Shown: positions 1-7,315 of the stretch, in pieces
Layout: the number at the start of each line of letters is the position of its first letter
How positions within the stretch are numbered: the first letter of the stretch is position 1
Source of the DNA: Candidatus Nitrosopumilus sp.
Lineage (GTDB): Archaea; Thermoproteota; Nitrososphaeria; Nitrososphaerales; Nitrosopumilaceae
Direction: 5' to 3'
DNA: 11,695 bases
Assembly: GCA_013203245.1 (NCBI GenBank)
Contig: JABMOR010000132.1
Coordinates: 1-11,695 of the forward strand
The notes under the pieces: generated by a model
Databases searched by the model: none
What the model saw: the letters and a program-made list of their open reading frames with translations, nothing else
What the model was told of the DNA's origin: nothing
Position numbers and translations under genes: made by a program

Positions 1-58
1 AACAGCAGTTACTGCTAGGCATTTTTCTATCGCCATGATTCTAAGAGATTGTGGTTGA
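1..58. other. Window-edge fragment, coding strand undecided
   Basis: Two readings are possible and neither can be confirmed. On the + strand, a frame open from base 2 ends at a TGA at 56-58 and would be the last 18 residues of a gene converging on the GalT-like gene (ending RHFSIAMILRDCG). On the - strand, an ATG at 34-36 opens a frame (MAIEKCLAVTAV) that runs off the window. It has an AT-rich TATTTAT-type element about 25 bases upstream, and would follow the GalT-like gene on the same strand. I cannot assign a function to either. Confidence 0.3.
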
Positions 59-78
59 TAAATAAAGCATTCAAATAA

Positions 79-1095
79 TTATACAATACCAACTATATTG
101 GCTTTTTCTTTTCTACTAGACGCTCCAAGCTTTTCTGCAGCCTGTTCAGGCGAGACATCATTTAAGAAAATCCCATACCCACGTTCTAATCCCGACCAGG
201 ATTTAGTAATAGGATAAACTTCAATGTGCCAATGAATTTGTCGGCTGTTTTTCTTTTCTGGAGAAAGATGAAAAACTAGATTGTATGATACGTTCTTTAC
301 AGTTTTTGATAAACCACCAAGTGTAGCTCTTAAGATTAATGATAAATCGTTGATTTCTTTTTGAGTGATTTTTGAGAAACTAGTAGTGTGTTTTTTTGGA
401 GATATCCAAAATTCATATGGATATGAGGGAGCCCAGGGACAAAATGCAATAAATCCTTCAGTTTGAAGAACCTGTCTTGGACCACTAATTTCTTCATTTA
501 CTGTTTGACACATTGGACAAACTCCTTTTTCATTTGAAATTTTGTGAGATGCTTCAGCTTCGGATTCAATAACAGGAGGAATTGTAGAGAAAGTTAAGAG
601 ATTCAAATGAGGATGTGGATTTGCATTACCAGCCAAATCTCCATGATCACCGAAAATTGAAACATAAGTCACACCTTTTTGGGTGTAAAGCCATCGTAAT
701 CTATCTTGAACAACAACTAAGACATTAGACCATTGGTCAGGATCAATTGTTGCAAAAGAATCTTTTTCATTTGGAGATGCAACAACAATGTAATGATATC
801 CGTATGCAGGTTCACTGTAGAAAGGCTTTTCACTAAAAGAATTTTGTGTTTCAATTGAAACGATAGGATTTTTACTTTCAAAAACACGGATAGCCCAATT
901 TTTAACATAATCATTTTCATTGTCTTGAAGACGTTGTAACATGCCTTCTTTTTCAACAAGAGACAAAACAGATGGATTTGTCATTGCTTCATTACCAGGA
1001 GCAAAAGGAGATTTTTTTGGATCAATAACTTTGTCGTCTTTTTTTGAGACAATCATGAAACGCTCAGAAACATAATCTTTACGCATATCACCCAT
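79..1095 (-). CDS. GalT-like nucleotidyltransferase (HIT superfamily)
   Basis: This 338-residue protein has the two-lobed layout of galactose-1-phosphate uridylyltransferases, which move a nucleotidyl group between sugar-1-phosphates through a covalent histidine intermediate. The active-site NPHPH is at residues 159-163, with His163 as the expected nucleophile. The second lobe starts with CPMC (193-196) and continues with a PYEFWISPKKH stretch and HWHIEVYP (288-295), all typical of the family. Two departures stand out. The N-terminal segment that usually reads CPFCPGNE is SPFAPGNE (29-36), so both zinc cysteines are missing. The residue two places after His163 is Asn instead of the usual Gln. 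The family is well supported, but the sugar and nucleotide used are not, and an ADP- or UDP-sugar phosphorylase role is possible. The ATG at 1095 is used; a second ATG lies three codons in. It is divergent from apgM. Confidence 0.8.
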   Translation of the reverse strand: MGDMRKDYVSERFMIVSKKDDKVIDPKKSPFAPGNEAMTNPSVLSLVEKEGMLQRLQDNENDYVKNWAIRVFESKNPIVSIETQNSFSEKPFYSEPAYGYHYIVVASPNEKDSFATIDPDQWSNVLVVVQDRLRWLYTQKGVTYVSIFGDHGDLAGNANPHPHLNLLTFSTIPPVIESEAEASHKISNEKGVCPMCQTVNEEISGPRQVLQTEGFIAFCPWAPSYPYEFWISPKKHTTSFSKITQKEINDLSLILRATLGGLSKTVKNVSYNLVFHLSPEKKNSRQIHWHIEVYPITKSWSGLERGYGIFLNDVSPEQAAEKLGASSRKEKANIVGIV

Positions 1096-1351
1096 AATGG
1101 TTAACGGAAGTAAAATGTATGTTAAAACGTTTACTAAAATCAGAACAAATCATTTTAAAAATAATTTTTCTAAAAATTTTCATAAAAATAAGAAAATATC
1201 ATGTTAATCAAATAACAAATGAAATGAAAAATTTTAAAAAAATATTCATAAAGGTAAATTTTATTTTGATCGCATCTTTTGTTGCAAGATTTAAAACAGA
1301 GCATTGGATTTTGAATAAACAGGTAATATTTTGGATAATTCCGATATTCAT
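1096..1351. other. Divergent intergenic region, galT-like / apgM
   Basis: This 256-base, very AT-rich gap holds the promoters of two divergent genes. The only recognisable element is the TATA-like stretch before apgM. The open frame on the + strand from 1119 encodes a Lys/Ile/Phe-rich low-complexity peptide that looks like a by-product of base composition. I see no tRNA-like fold or strong inverted repeat. Confidence 0.5.
1324..1332 (+). promoter_or_regulatory. TATA box of apgM
   Basis: TAATATTTT is centred about 24 bases before the ATG at 1352, the spacing expected for an archaeal TATA box when transcription begins at or next to the start codon. The alternative in-frame TTG at 1331 falls inside this element, which argues against it as the start. 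Confidence 0.55.
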
Positions 1352-2617
1352 ATGATCTATGTTCTTTTAGACGGGGTTGGTGATCTTCCACATCCAGATT
1401 TAGATGGAAAAACACCATTGGAGGCAGCAAATACACCAACATTAGACAAAATAGCAAGAAATGGAGCGATAGGTGAAGTGATTTCAGTTGGAAAAGGAAT
1501 TGCTCCAGAATCAGACATTGCAGTTTTCAACATGTTAGGATACAAATTCAAACATGCAGATTATGTAGGTCGTGGCGTAATTGAAGCAATAGGAGTTGGA
1601 ATAGACTTTAGAGATGGCGACTTGGCACTCAGAGGAAATTATTCTACATTAAATGATGAAGATGTAATTATTGATAGAAGAGCAGGAAGACATATTGAAA
1701 AAGAAGATGCAGATGGAATTGCAAAAGAGATTGAAGAGAAGATCAGACTATCATCACCTGGCATATCAGTTATGGTATCTCCAACAATAGGTCACAGAGT
1801 AACAGTAAGAATTAGAAAAGAGTCGCAAAAATTATCTTCAAGAATTACAAACACTGACCCAGCCTACATCAATATTGGAGGTATGGGGGTCGCAAAAGCT
1901 GTAGGAGATTTTCTTAAAATTGAAAAATGCTTACCATTAGAAGATACAGAAGATTCAAAATTTACTGCAAATATAGTAAATGAATTTTCAGAAAAATCAA
2001 TTGAAATTATGAAAAATAGTCAAATTAACAAAAGAAGGCAAGATGAGAATAAAAAACAACTAAGTTGTATTTTGCTTAGAGATGCAGGTAACAAATATCC
2101 AGACGTGATTCCAATTAATGAAAAATATGGTATGAATTTTTCATGCATAGTTGACATGCCAGTGGAACTTGGAATTTCAGAAGTTCTAAAAATGAAAGCA
2201 TTTGAAGCTGGGGGATTAACAGATTATGAAGAAAAAGCAAGAGTTGCAGCAAAAGCCATGGAAACTCAAAATTCAATTTATGTTCACCTCAAAGGACCAG
2301 ATGAATTTGGTCATGATGGAGATGCGATTGGTAAAATGAAAAACATTGAAGAGATTGATCAAAGATTTTTCAAAACACTTGTTGAGAACATTGATTCAAG
2401 TAAAGTTGCAATAATAATTTCTGCAGATCATTCAACCCCGTGTATTAACAAAGGCCACAGTGATGATCCTGTTCCAATCCTAGTTTCAGGTGATTTTATA
2501 AAAAAAGATGGAACAACTAGAATGACTGAAGCGCAAGCAAAAAAAGGAAGTATAGGATTGCTTCAAGGTGCAGACGTTGTTGAAAAAGCCCTTGAATTAA
2601 TTAAATCTCAAATCTAG
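1352..2617 (+). CDS. apgM: 2,3-bisphosphoglycerate-independent phosphoglycerate mutase, archaeal type
   Basis: The enzyme interconverts 3- and 2-phosphoglycerate in glycolysis and gluconeogenesis in the cytoplasm. It belongs to the alkaline-phosphatase-like metalloenzymes. The N-terminus MIYVLLDGVGD carries metal ligand Asp7. APESDIAVFNMLGY holds the expected nucleophile Ser54. A DRRAGRH motif follows, and near the C-terminus ADHSTPC and GHSDDPVP supply the other metal ligands. The 421-residue length is close to that of other archaeal members. I chose the ATG at 1352 over the upstream in-frame TTG at 1331 because the protein then begins at the conserved first strand and the TATA element sits at the right distance. 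The last 17 bases overlap the end of the convergent DUF309 gene. In an autotrophic ammonia oxidiser the flux is probably mostly gluconeogenic (inference). Confidence 0.95.
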   Translation: MIYVLLDGVGDLPHPDLDGKTPLEAANTPTLDKIARNGAIGEVISVGKGIAPESDIAVFNMLGYKFKHADYVGRGVIEAIGVGIDFRDGDLALRGNYSTLNDEDVIIDRRAGRHIEKEDADGIAKEIEEKIRLSSPGISVMVSPTIGHRVTVRIRKESQKLSSRITNTDPAYINIGGMGVAKAVGDFLKIEKCLPLEDTEDSKFTANIVNEFSEKSIEIMKNSQINKRRQDENKKQLSCILLRDAGNKYPDVIPINEKYGMNFSCIVDMPVELGISEVLKMKAFEAGGLTDYEEKARVAAKAMETQNSIYVHLKGPDEFGHDGDAIGKMKNIEEIDQRFFKTLVENIDSSKVAIIISADHSTPCINKGHSDDPVPILVSGDFIKKDGTTRMTEAQAKKGSIGLLQGADVVEKALELIKSQI

Positions 2618-3206
2618 TTAGCTTGTTTGCTTGTTGCATATCAACTGCATTTTTTCTAATCCTATCAACATCAATTGAATGATACATTGAAGGCGATGTA
2701 CCGAGTTTGTCTAAAGCTCTTTTTAACATTCCAATGCCAATACTTTCTTCATTTTCTTGTTCATGAGCAAATGCAACAGCTACTAGAATTATACCCTGAA
2801 CAAGTTCCTTTTCTCGCCCATAGCATTGATTCCAGACTCCTTCAAACGCTTCATGACATTCCCAAAATCGTTCATTGTTAAAATAAAATATTCCATCTTC
2901 AAGTCCTTTGTCTTTATCTAAATGCTCTTCAACAACATGTCGTATATTATCAATTTCTCCAATAGGAGATAATTTTTCTACAAGTGTGTCTAAATCTGCT
3001 TTTTCTGCAGCTACATCAAACTCAATAAACTTAGTGGCAACTCTAGCAAGTCTTACTGAGACATTCATGTCAGATACAAGATCTCTTGCCTTGTATGCTA
3101 GCTCTCTACAATTCTCAGGCAAATGTTTCTCATTTTTAAAATGCAGTAAATATCGTTCCACAAGATAGGTCTGAGGGAATTTCTTAAATTTCTTCTGTAA
3201 TTCCAA
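2601..3206 (-). CDS. DUF309 family protein
   Basis: The C-terminal half carries the DUF309 signature: YFNNERFWECHEAFEGVW around residues 108-125, then an ELVQGIILVAVAFAH helix (134-148). The conserved Glu and His of the WECHEAFE segment (115-122) are all present. The family is an all-helical domain of unknown biochemical role found in bacteria and archaea. About 95 helical N-terminal residues, rich in Lys and Glu, precede it and match nothing I recognise. The listed start is a TTG at 3204-3206, only 37 bases from the divergent S24e start, so the exact start is uncertain. An in-frame GTG at 3159-3161 is an alternative, and the first ATG is some 47 codons in. The gene converges with apgM and overlaps its end by 17 bases. 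Confidence 0.8.
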   Translation of the reverse strand: MELQKKFKKFPQTYLVERYLLHFKNEKHLPENCRELAYKARDLVSDMNVSVRLARVATKFIEFDVAAEKADLDTLVEKLSPIGEIDNIRHVVEEHLDKDKGLEDGIFYFNNERFWECHEAFEGVWNQCYGREKELVQGIILVAVAFAHEQENEESIGIGMLKRALDKLGTSPSMYHSIDVDRIRKNAVDMQQANKLTRFEI

Positions 3207-3212
3207 TCAAGG

Positions 3213-3219
3213 TTTATAT
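3213..3219 (+). promoter_or_regulatory. TATA box of the S24e-S27ae operon
   Basis: TTTATAT lies about 28 bases before the ATG at 3244, consistent with a leaderless or nearly leaderless ribosomal-protein transcript. It sits in the 37-base gap between divergent starts, so the DUF309 promoter must share or overlap this segment. Confidence 0.55.
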
Positions 3220-3243
3220 GAAATATCTAGAGATTTTTGATAC

Positions 3244-3642
3244 ATGTCATTAATTGAGACAGTTACAGACGTCAGCAATTCCTTTCTATCCAGAAGGGAA
3301 TTAACTTGTAATTTTGCAGGTCTGGGAGGCAAGCTCAAAAGTCTAGAAGCTGTAGACATGATTACAAAAGAATTCAAACTTGATGGCAAAGTAGTAATCC
3401 CAATGAGGTTAAAAACTCAAGTCGGTAAATCACTCGTAACAGGAATATTCTATGTTTATGATGATGAAGTATTAGCTAAAAAACACATTAATCCTACAAT
3501 ATTTTCAAGACTAGAAAAAACTAAAGCTAAAATTGCAGAAGCTGACGCAGCAGCAAAAGAAGCTGAAGCAGTGGAAGCACCAGCTGAAGAAAAAGCAGTG
3601 GAAGCACCAGCTGAAGAAAAAGCAGTGGAGAAATCTGAATAA
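3244..3642 (+). CDS. rps24e: Small ribosomal subunit protein eS24
   Basis: This is a component of the archaeal 30S subunit. The family features are the early FLSRRELTCNFAG strand, the LDGKVVIPMRLKTQVGKS segment, and TGIFYVYDDEVLAKKHINP. The S24e core occupies about residues 1-100. The remaining 30 or so residues are an Ala/Glu/Lys-rich, probably disordered tail containing two exact copies of a nine-residue unit (AVEAPAEEK) and part of a third. Acidic tails of varying length occur on this protein family. The ATG is supported by the TATA element. The stop codon TAA shares its last base with the ATG of S27ae, so the two are translationally coupled. Confidence 0.92.
   Translation: MSLIETVTDVSNSFLSRRELTCNFAGLGGKLKSLEAVDMITKEFKLDGKVVIPMRLKTQVGKSLVTGIFYVYDDEVLAKKHINPTIFSRLEKTKAKIAEADAAAKEAEAVEAPAEEKAVEAPAEEKAVEKSE
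3568..3630 (+). repeat. 27-bp in-frame tandem repeat in the S24e tail
   Basis: A 27-base unit starting GCAGTGGAAGCACCAGCTGA occurs twice with no difference (3568-3594 and 3595-3621), followed by the first nine bases of a third copy with one change (3622-3630). It codes for AVEAPAEEK. The perfect nucleotide identity points to a recent duplication, and because the unit is a multiple of three the frame is unaffected. Confidence 0.9.
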
Positions 3643-3827
3643 TGCCTGTAGAGAAAAAAGGTAGTAAAGGTTCTAGTCCCAGTATGGCATCTTATTACAA
3701 AATAGAAGGTGACAAAACATCAAGAACTAAAAAAGTATGTTCTAGATGTGGTAAAGGAACATTCATGGCTCAACATAAAGACAGAAACACTTGTGGTAAG
3801 TGTGGTTTAACAGAATTCAAACAATAA
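3642..3827 (+). CDS. rps27ae: Small ribosomal subunit protein eS31 (S27ae)
   Basis: This 61-residue zinc-ribbon protein of the small ribosomal subunit is the archaeal counterpart of the eukaryotic protein made as a ubiquitin fusion; here it stands alone with no ubiquitin-like part. Two CxxC knuckles, CSRC (33-36) and CGKC (51-54), form the zinc site, and the segment between them (GKGTFMAQHKDRNT) is typical of the family. The N-terminal 20 residues are Lys/Ser/Gly-rich and probably flexible in rRNA. The ATG overlaps the S24e stop by one base (TAATG), so the pair is one operon. It converges with the HExxH gene downstream. Confidence 0.95.
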   Translation: MPVEKKGSKGSSPSMASYYKIEGDKTSRTKKVCSRCGKGTFMAQHKDRNTCGKCGLTEFKQ

Positions 3828-3879
3828 AAAAATATTTTAAAAATACTTGTAAGGAAATTTTATTTTCAAATATTGTATG

Positions 3880-3900
3880 ATCACAAGTAGACATTGTGAT
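3880..3900. terminator. Inverted repeat between convergent genes, possible bidirectional terminator
   Basis: ATCACAA (3880-3886) and TTGTGAT (3894-3900) are exact reverse complements separated by seven bases, followed by a short T-run on the + strand. They lie in the 123-base gap between the convergent ends of S27ae and the HExxH gene. Archaeal termination usually relies on U-tracts more than hairpins, and the A/T-rich runs at 3828-3870 could do the work instead, so the role is uncertain. Confidence 0.4.
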
Positions 3901-3950
3901 TTTCATCATCTCAAAAAAATTCAGTAATTATTTAAGCAAAGATCAAATTT

Positions 3951-4658
3951 CTAATAAAGTCTTTTTTTGTGAATTTTAGAGCTTTTTTCTTCTAATAATT
4001 CCATTTTTGAAATAAATGCAGGATCAAGCTTAATTTTAGAAAGAGATTCAACGGATAGTTTTACGGTGTTAGTATCTAGGGAGATGTTTGTTTTTGGAAG
4101 ATTTTTTCCAGCCCAAAATTTCATCACTTTATCTTCAAGCTTAAAATCTCTAAATCCTGCAGGGAATTTTTTTGTAATATGATTTAGCAAAGTACGATCT
4201 TTGAAGACAACCCGAGGTTCAAACAACCTAGTTTGATCACTGTAAACATTTTCAAATAAATTTCCAGAAATTTCATCAGACAATAACTCCATTTTTGAAA
4301 TTTTTCTCATTAAATCCAAGAAATGTAAAAACTCATGAGCCAAAATTGCATGAATTGTCCCTTTAAGGCCATAAGCAATCAATGGTGCTGAAATTTGAAT
4401 AACAACTTGGAATTTTTCTTCAAACATTATAGGGATGGTTCTTGCAAATAAGATTCCAAATTCATATGAATTAGGATTAGGTGATGAAATAACTAAGGAA
4501 GGCTCAACATAGGCTATAGGGTATCCAATTCCAGACGCTTTTTCAATTCGATTAATTCCTTCAATAACGAGTGGGAATCTTTTCATAGTTAAATCAAAAA
4601 CGTCATCAGGAATAATTCCATTAGAATGTGCATCTTTGAAACGTATTAGAGGATCCAA
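3951..4658 (-). CDS. HExxH-motif protein of unknown function (putative metalloprotease)
   Basis: I do not recognise this 235-residue protein as a named family. It has one clear zinc-protease motif, HEFLH at residues 108-112, in a helix (GTIHAILAHEFLHFLDL). The third metal ligand is not obvious; Asp115 and the acidic SDEISG segment about 15 residues later are candidates. There is no signal peptide or membrane segment, so it is probably cytoplasmic. The C-terminal 90 residues are Lys-rich. The start is a TTG at 4656-4658, preceded by an in-frame stop and by GAGGG seven bases upstream, a reasonable Shine-Dalgarno match. The first ATG is 24 codons in. It is last in the srp54-pus10 run. A non-proteolytic or inactive role cannot be excluded. 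Confidence 0.65.
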   Translation of the reverse strand: MDPLIRFKDAHSNGIIPDDVFDLTMKRFPLVIEGINRIEKASGIGYPIAYVEPSLVISSPNPNSYEFGILFARTIPIMFEEKFQVVIQISAPLIAYGLKGTIHAILAHEFLHFLDLMRKISKMELLSDEISGNLFENVYSDQTRLFEPRVVFKDRTLLNHITKKFPAGFRDFKLEDKVMKFWAGKNLPKTNISLDTNTVKLSVESLSKIKLDPAFISKMELLEEKSSKIHKKRLY

Positions 4659-4700
4659 TATGATCCCTCGACAATTTTGAATGTAAAAAGGTTGATTCGA

Positions 4701-4793
4701 TCAGGAACTTGGTTTACCGGATTTCTTCTTTTTGCGTCTATCAGCCCGTTGATCAGCATGTCTCATATGTTTATTTTTTTTTCTCTCTGGCAT
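4701..4793 (-). CDS. 30-residue highly basic microprotein
   Basis: This short frame fills the gap between pus10 and the HExxH gene on the same strand: 38 bases after the pus10 stop and 42 bases before the HExxH start. It begins MPERKKNKHMRHADQRADRR and ends with a run of four Lys, a Gly/Lys/Pro/Ser segment and a TGA. About half the residues are Lys, Arg or His, which suggests nucleic-acid or ribosome binding. The composition is regular and protein-like, with a polar basic helix (HADQRADRR) at the centre, unlike a chance frame in AT-rich DNA. The ATG at 4791-4793 is preferred; another ATG at codon 10 would also work. I know of no named family. Its reality rests on position, strand and composition. 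Confidence 0.55.
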   Translation of the reverse strand: MPERKKNKHMRHADQRADRRKKKKSGKPSS

Positions 4794-4831
4794 ATAGAAT
4801 TACGATTTTTAGTGCTAGTTAATTGTTATCA

Positions 4832-5968
4832 TTATACTTCAACCTCAAGGAAATCAAATTCCATACATACACATGGAGTATCAAGAATTTTTGAAATTCC
4901 AGGAGCAATATCATCACCAATAACAAATCGTTTGATTGGAAAGCCCCCCTCAGCCTTGATTATTAGAGTAAACATATTCTTTGAAGATGTTTTATATTTT
5001 ACATCAAAAATTTTCTTTTCAGAACGTTTTCCAGACTTATCATAAACCACGACAGGATTAGCGGTTAGAACTTTTAATTTTTTAAGACTTTTTGAATCAA
5101 TCTTAGATTCAGTAGATATTCTTGCACTGATAGTAGAATTAAATTTGAGAGGTTTTTTTGGAGATCCATAGACTAATTTCAAATGGTTAATTTTGATGGA
5201 ATTAATAGTGACATTAGATAATTTTGCATTTCTCTTGTTAGGATTTTGTATTTTTACAAAAAATGGTCGTCCATTTCCCAAAACCAAACTAGATCTATCC
5301 TCACCACCAATCCAAGTGAATTTTGTGGTGGTACCACCAAATTTTTGAAAAAGTAGTTTAGCGATTACACCTTCAACACTGTCAAATTCTGCAATGCCAT
5401 GGAAATTACAAACTCTACATCCTTTTCCCGAACAATTATCACATGATTTTTGTTTTTGAGAAAATCCCCGCTCAAGTTTAACATATCTCCCAGAAAGAGT
5501 GATGGATTTTGAACGTAATTCACATAATTCATCTTTTAGATTTATTGTGAAAGTAACATCAGGATCAAGATGATCAATTATTTTTTTTGTTTTTTTAGAA
5601 TATAGTTTTCCTAATTCTTTTGTAATGTCAGCCTTTATGCTATCAGTTCCTTTTAGTTGGTACAGAGATCTAATGAAGTCATCTCTATCAACAATAGAGG
5701 GTTTTATCATAGATCCTACACTGAATGTTTTGAAAGAATAGTCAGTAGAGGTGCCAAGCATTAGTTTTAAAAAATGATTTAGATTATCAAAGAGATTTTT
5801 ACACACATAGCATTTTTTTATAGATTTTTGATTTAATTTTTTTCCAAGAAATTTATTAGATGTAAGATGTAATTGTTTTGAAAACAATCTACCCAAACAG
5901 TGATCACATAAATCATATTTTTTAGTAATTTTATTTGCAATAGGAATAATTTTCGTATAATCAGACAT
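4832..5968 (-). CDS. pus10: tRNA pseudouridine synthase Pus10
   Basis: Archaeal Pus10 makes pseudouridine 54 and 55 in the T-loop of tRNAs. The 378-residue protein opens with the zinc-binding CDHCLGR (21-27) and CYVC (53-56). It has a THUMP-like region in the middle and a second cysteine cluster, CDNCSGKGCRVC (176-187). The catalytic segment GGEDRSSLVLGNGRPFF (221-237) contains the expected catalytic Asp224. In most members this segment reads closer to GREDxDVRMLG, so the loop after the Asp is diverged here. The C-terminus (GGFPIKRFVIGDDIAPGISKIL) is also family-like. It starts 21 bases after the srp54 stop on the same strand, so co-transcription is likely. The coupling of a tRNA modifier with SRP54 is neighbourhood, not evidence of a shared complex. 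Confidence 0.92.
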   Translation of the reverse strand: MSDYTKIIPIANKITKKYDLCDHCLGRLFSKQLHLTSNKFLGKKLNQKSIKKCYVCKNLFDNLNHFLKLMLGTSTDYSFKTFSVGSMIKPSIVDRDDFIRSLYQLKGTDSIKADITKELGKLYSKKTKKIIDHLDPDVTFTINLKDELCELRSKSITLSGRYVKLERGFSQKQKSCDNCSGKGCRVCNFHGIAEFDSVEGVIAKLLFQKFGGTTTKFTWIGGEDRSSLVLGNGRPFFVKIQNPNKRNAKLSNVTINSIKINHLKLVYGSPKKPLKFNSTISARISTESKIDSKSLKKLKVLTANPVVVYDKSGKRSEKKIFDVKYKTSSKNMFTLIIKAEGGFPIKRFVIGDDIAPGISKILDTPCVCMEFDFLEVEV

Positions 5969-5989
5969 GTTTGAAATTTTGATTAAAGA

Positions 5990-7315
5990 TTATCCTAAGC
6001 CCATTTTTCTAAGAGTTCCTTGCATCTGACGACCTTTAGAAGCCTTCATCATATTCTTAGAATTTTTGTAATTTTTAATCAATTCTTTAACTTCCCCTTC
6101 TGGCCATCCAGAACCACGGGAAATTCTTTTGATTCTTGAGGAGTTTAACAAATCAGGATCTGCTTTTTCTGCTTTGGTCATACTTTGAATAATGTATCTC
6201 CATTTTGAAACTCTACCTTCCATCTGGTTTACTTGATCACCTTTCACCATTCCAGATAAACCAGGCATGCTATCTAGAAGTCCTTGTAGAGAACCAACTT
6301 TAGTAACCTCCTCAAGTTGATAAAAAAAATCTTCCATGTTCATTTTTCCACTTGAAATTCGTTTCATCCTTACATCATCACCTTCATTTTCTAATCGTTT
6401 AGCTAAATCCAATACAGCTTGAACATCACCCATACCCAGTAATCTTCCAACGAATCTAGTAGGAGAAAATTTTTCTAAATCATCTATTCGTTCACCAGTT
6501 CCTATGTACATTATTTGTGCACCAGTAGCTGCTGATGCGGCAAGTGCCCCACCACCTTTTGCAGAACTATCCAATTTGGTAATTATGATACCACCCACAG
6601 GAATTGTTTTATGAAATGCTTCTGCTTGATTGAAGCATTGCTGTCCTATTGTTCCATCAATTACTAGTAAAGCTAAATCAGGATCTGCTACTTTGTTTAT
6701 CCTTTCCATTTCTTCAAAAAGATCATGTTCTTCTTTATGACGTCCAGCAGTATCAATTAGGATAATATCCAAGGGTTGACCTGCAAAATGTTTAAGACCA
6801 TTTTTTACAATATTAGGAGAATCTTTATTATTTTCTTCACCATATACTTCAACATTTGATTTTTCACACATAGTTCTGAGTTGAACTAATGCCCCAGGTC
6901 TGTACGTATCAGCCCCAACAACTCCATCTTTGTATCCCTGTCCAGTTAGAAATTTGGCTAATTTTGATGCCACAGTGGTTTTCCCACTGCCTTGAATTCC
7001 CAATAAGATAATCTTATTTTGTTTCCCAGGTTTAAAATCAAATTCAGATTCATTTCCAAGTAATTTTGAAAGTTCATCATAAAGGATCTTTACAATGTGA
7101 TCCTTTCGTGAGAGTCCAGGAGGAGGAATTTCATTTAAAGCACGCTCTTCAAGGCTCTTTGTAATTTCCAATACAAGCCGTACATTAACATCAGATTGTA
7201 GTAAGGCTCTTTGAACATCCTTAGATAATTCTTTGATTAAATCTTCATCTATACCAGAAGATTTTACAATTCTTTTAATTGCATCTCCAAGACTGTTCTT
7301 AAGACCATCAAGCAT
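5990..7315 (-). CDS. srp54: Signal recognition particle subunit SRP54
   Basis: SRP54 is the GTPase that, bound to 7S RNA, recognises signal sequences of nascent proteins and docks with FtsY at the membrane. The 441 residues are full length. An N domain lies at about 1-95. The G domain follows with the P-loop GIQGSGKT (106-113), the GADTYRPGA segment (134-142), DTAGR (188-192), TKLD (246-249) and GTGE (272-275). The Met-rich M domain runs from about 300 and contains the SRP RNA-binding SSRIKRISRGSGW motif before a Lys-rich end. The ATG at 7315 lies inside the end of the dph6-like gene (8-base overlap), so it is translated from a shared transcript. No SRP RNA gene is visible in the window. Confidence 0.97.
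   Translation of the reverse strand: MLDGLKNSLGDAIKRIVKSSGIDEDLIKELSKDVQRALLQSDVNVRLVLEITKSLEERALNEIPPPGLSRKDHIVKILYDELSKLLGNESEFDFKPGKQNKIILLGIQGSGKTTVASKLAKFLTGQGYKDGVVGADTYRPGALVQLRTMCEKSNVEVYGEENNKDSPNIVKNGLKHFAGQPLDIILIDTAGRHKEEHDLFEEMERINKVADPDLALLVIDGTIGQQCFNQAEAFHKTIPVGGIIITKLDSSAKGGGALAASAATGAQIMYIGTGERIDDLEKFSPTRFVGRLLGMGDVQAVLDLAKRLENEGDDVRMKRISSGKMNMEDFFYQLEEVTKVGSLQGLLDSMPGLSGMVKGDQVNQMEGRVSKWRYIIQSMTKAEKADPDLLNSSRIKRISRGSGWPEGEVKELIKNYKNSKNMMKASKGRQMQGTLRKMGLG

Noticed and set aside
1331..1351. TTG at 1331 as the apgM start
   Set aside because: It falls inside the probable TATA box, and the conserved N-terminus begins at the ATG at 1352.
1119..1355. 78-codon frame on the + strand before apgM
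   Set aside because: It is low-complexity Ile/Lys/Phe composition from AT-rich DNA, overlaps the apgM promoter, and matches nothing recognisable.
3568..3630. CRISPR-like or mobile repeat
   Set aside because: It is a head-to-tail, in-frame duplication with no spacers, inside a ribosomal-protein gene.
4677..5045. 122-codon frame on the + strand
   Set aside because: It is antisense to the end of pus10 and to the basic microprotein, and its composition looks accidental.
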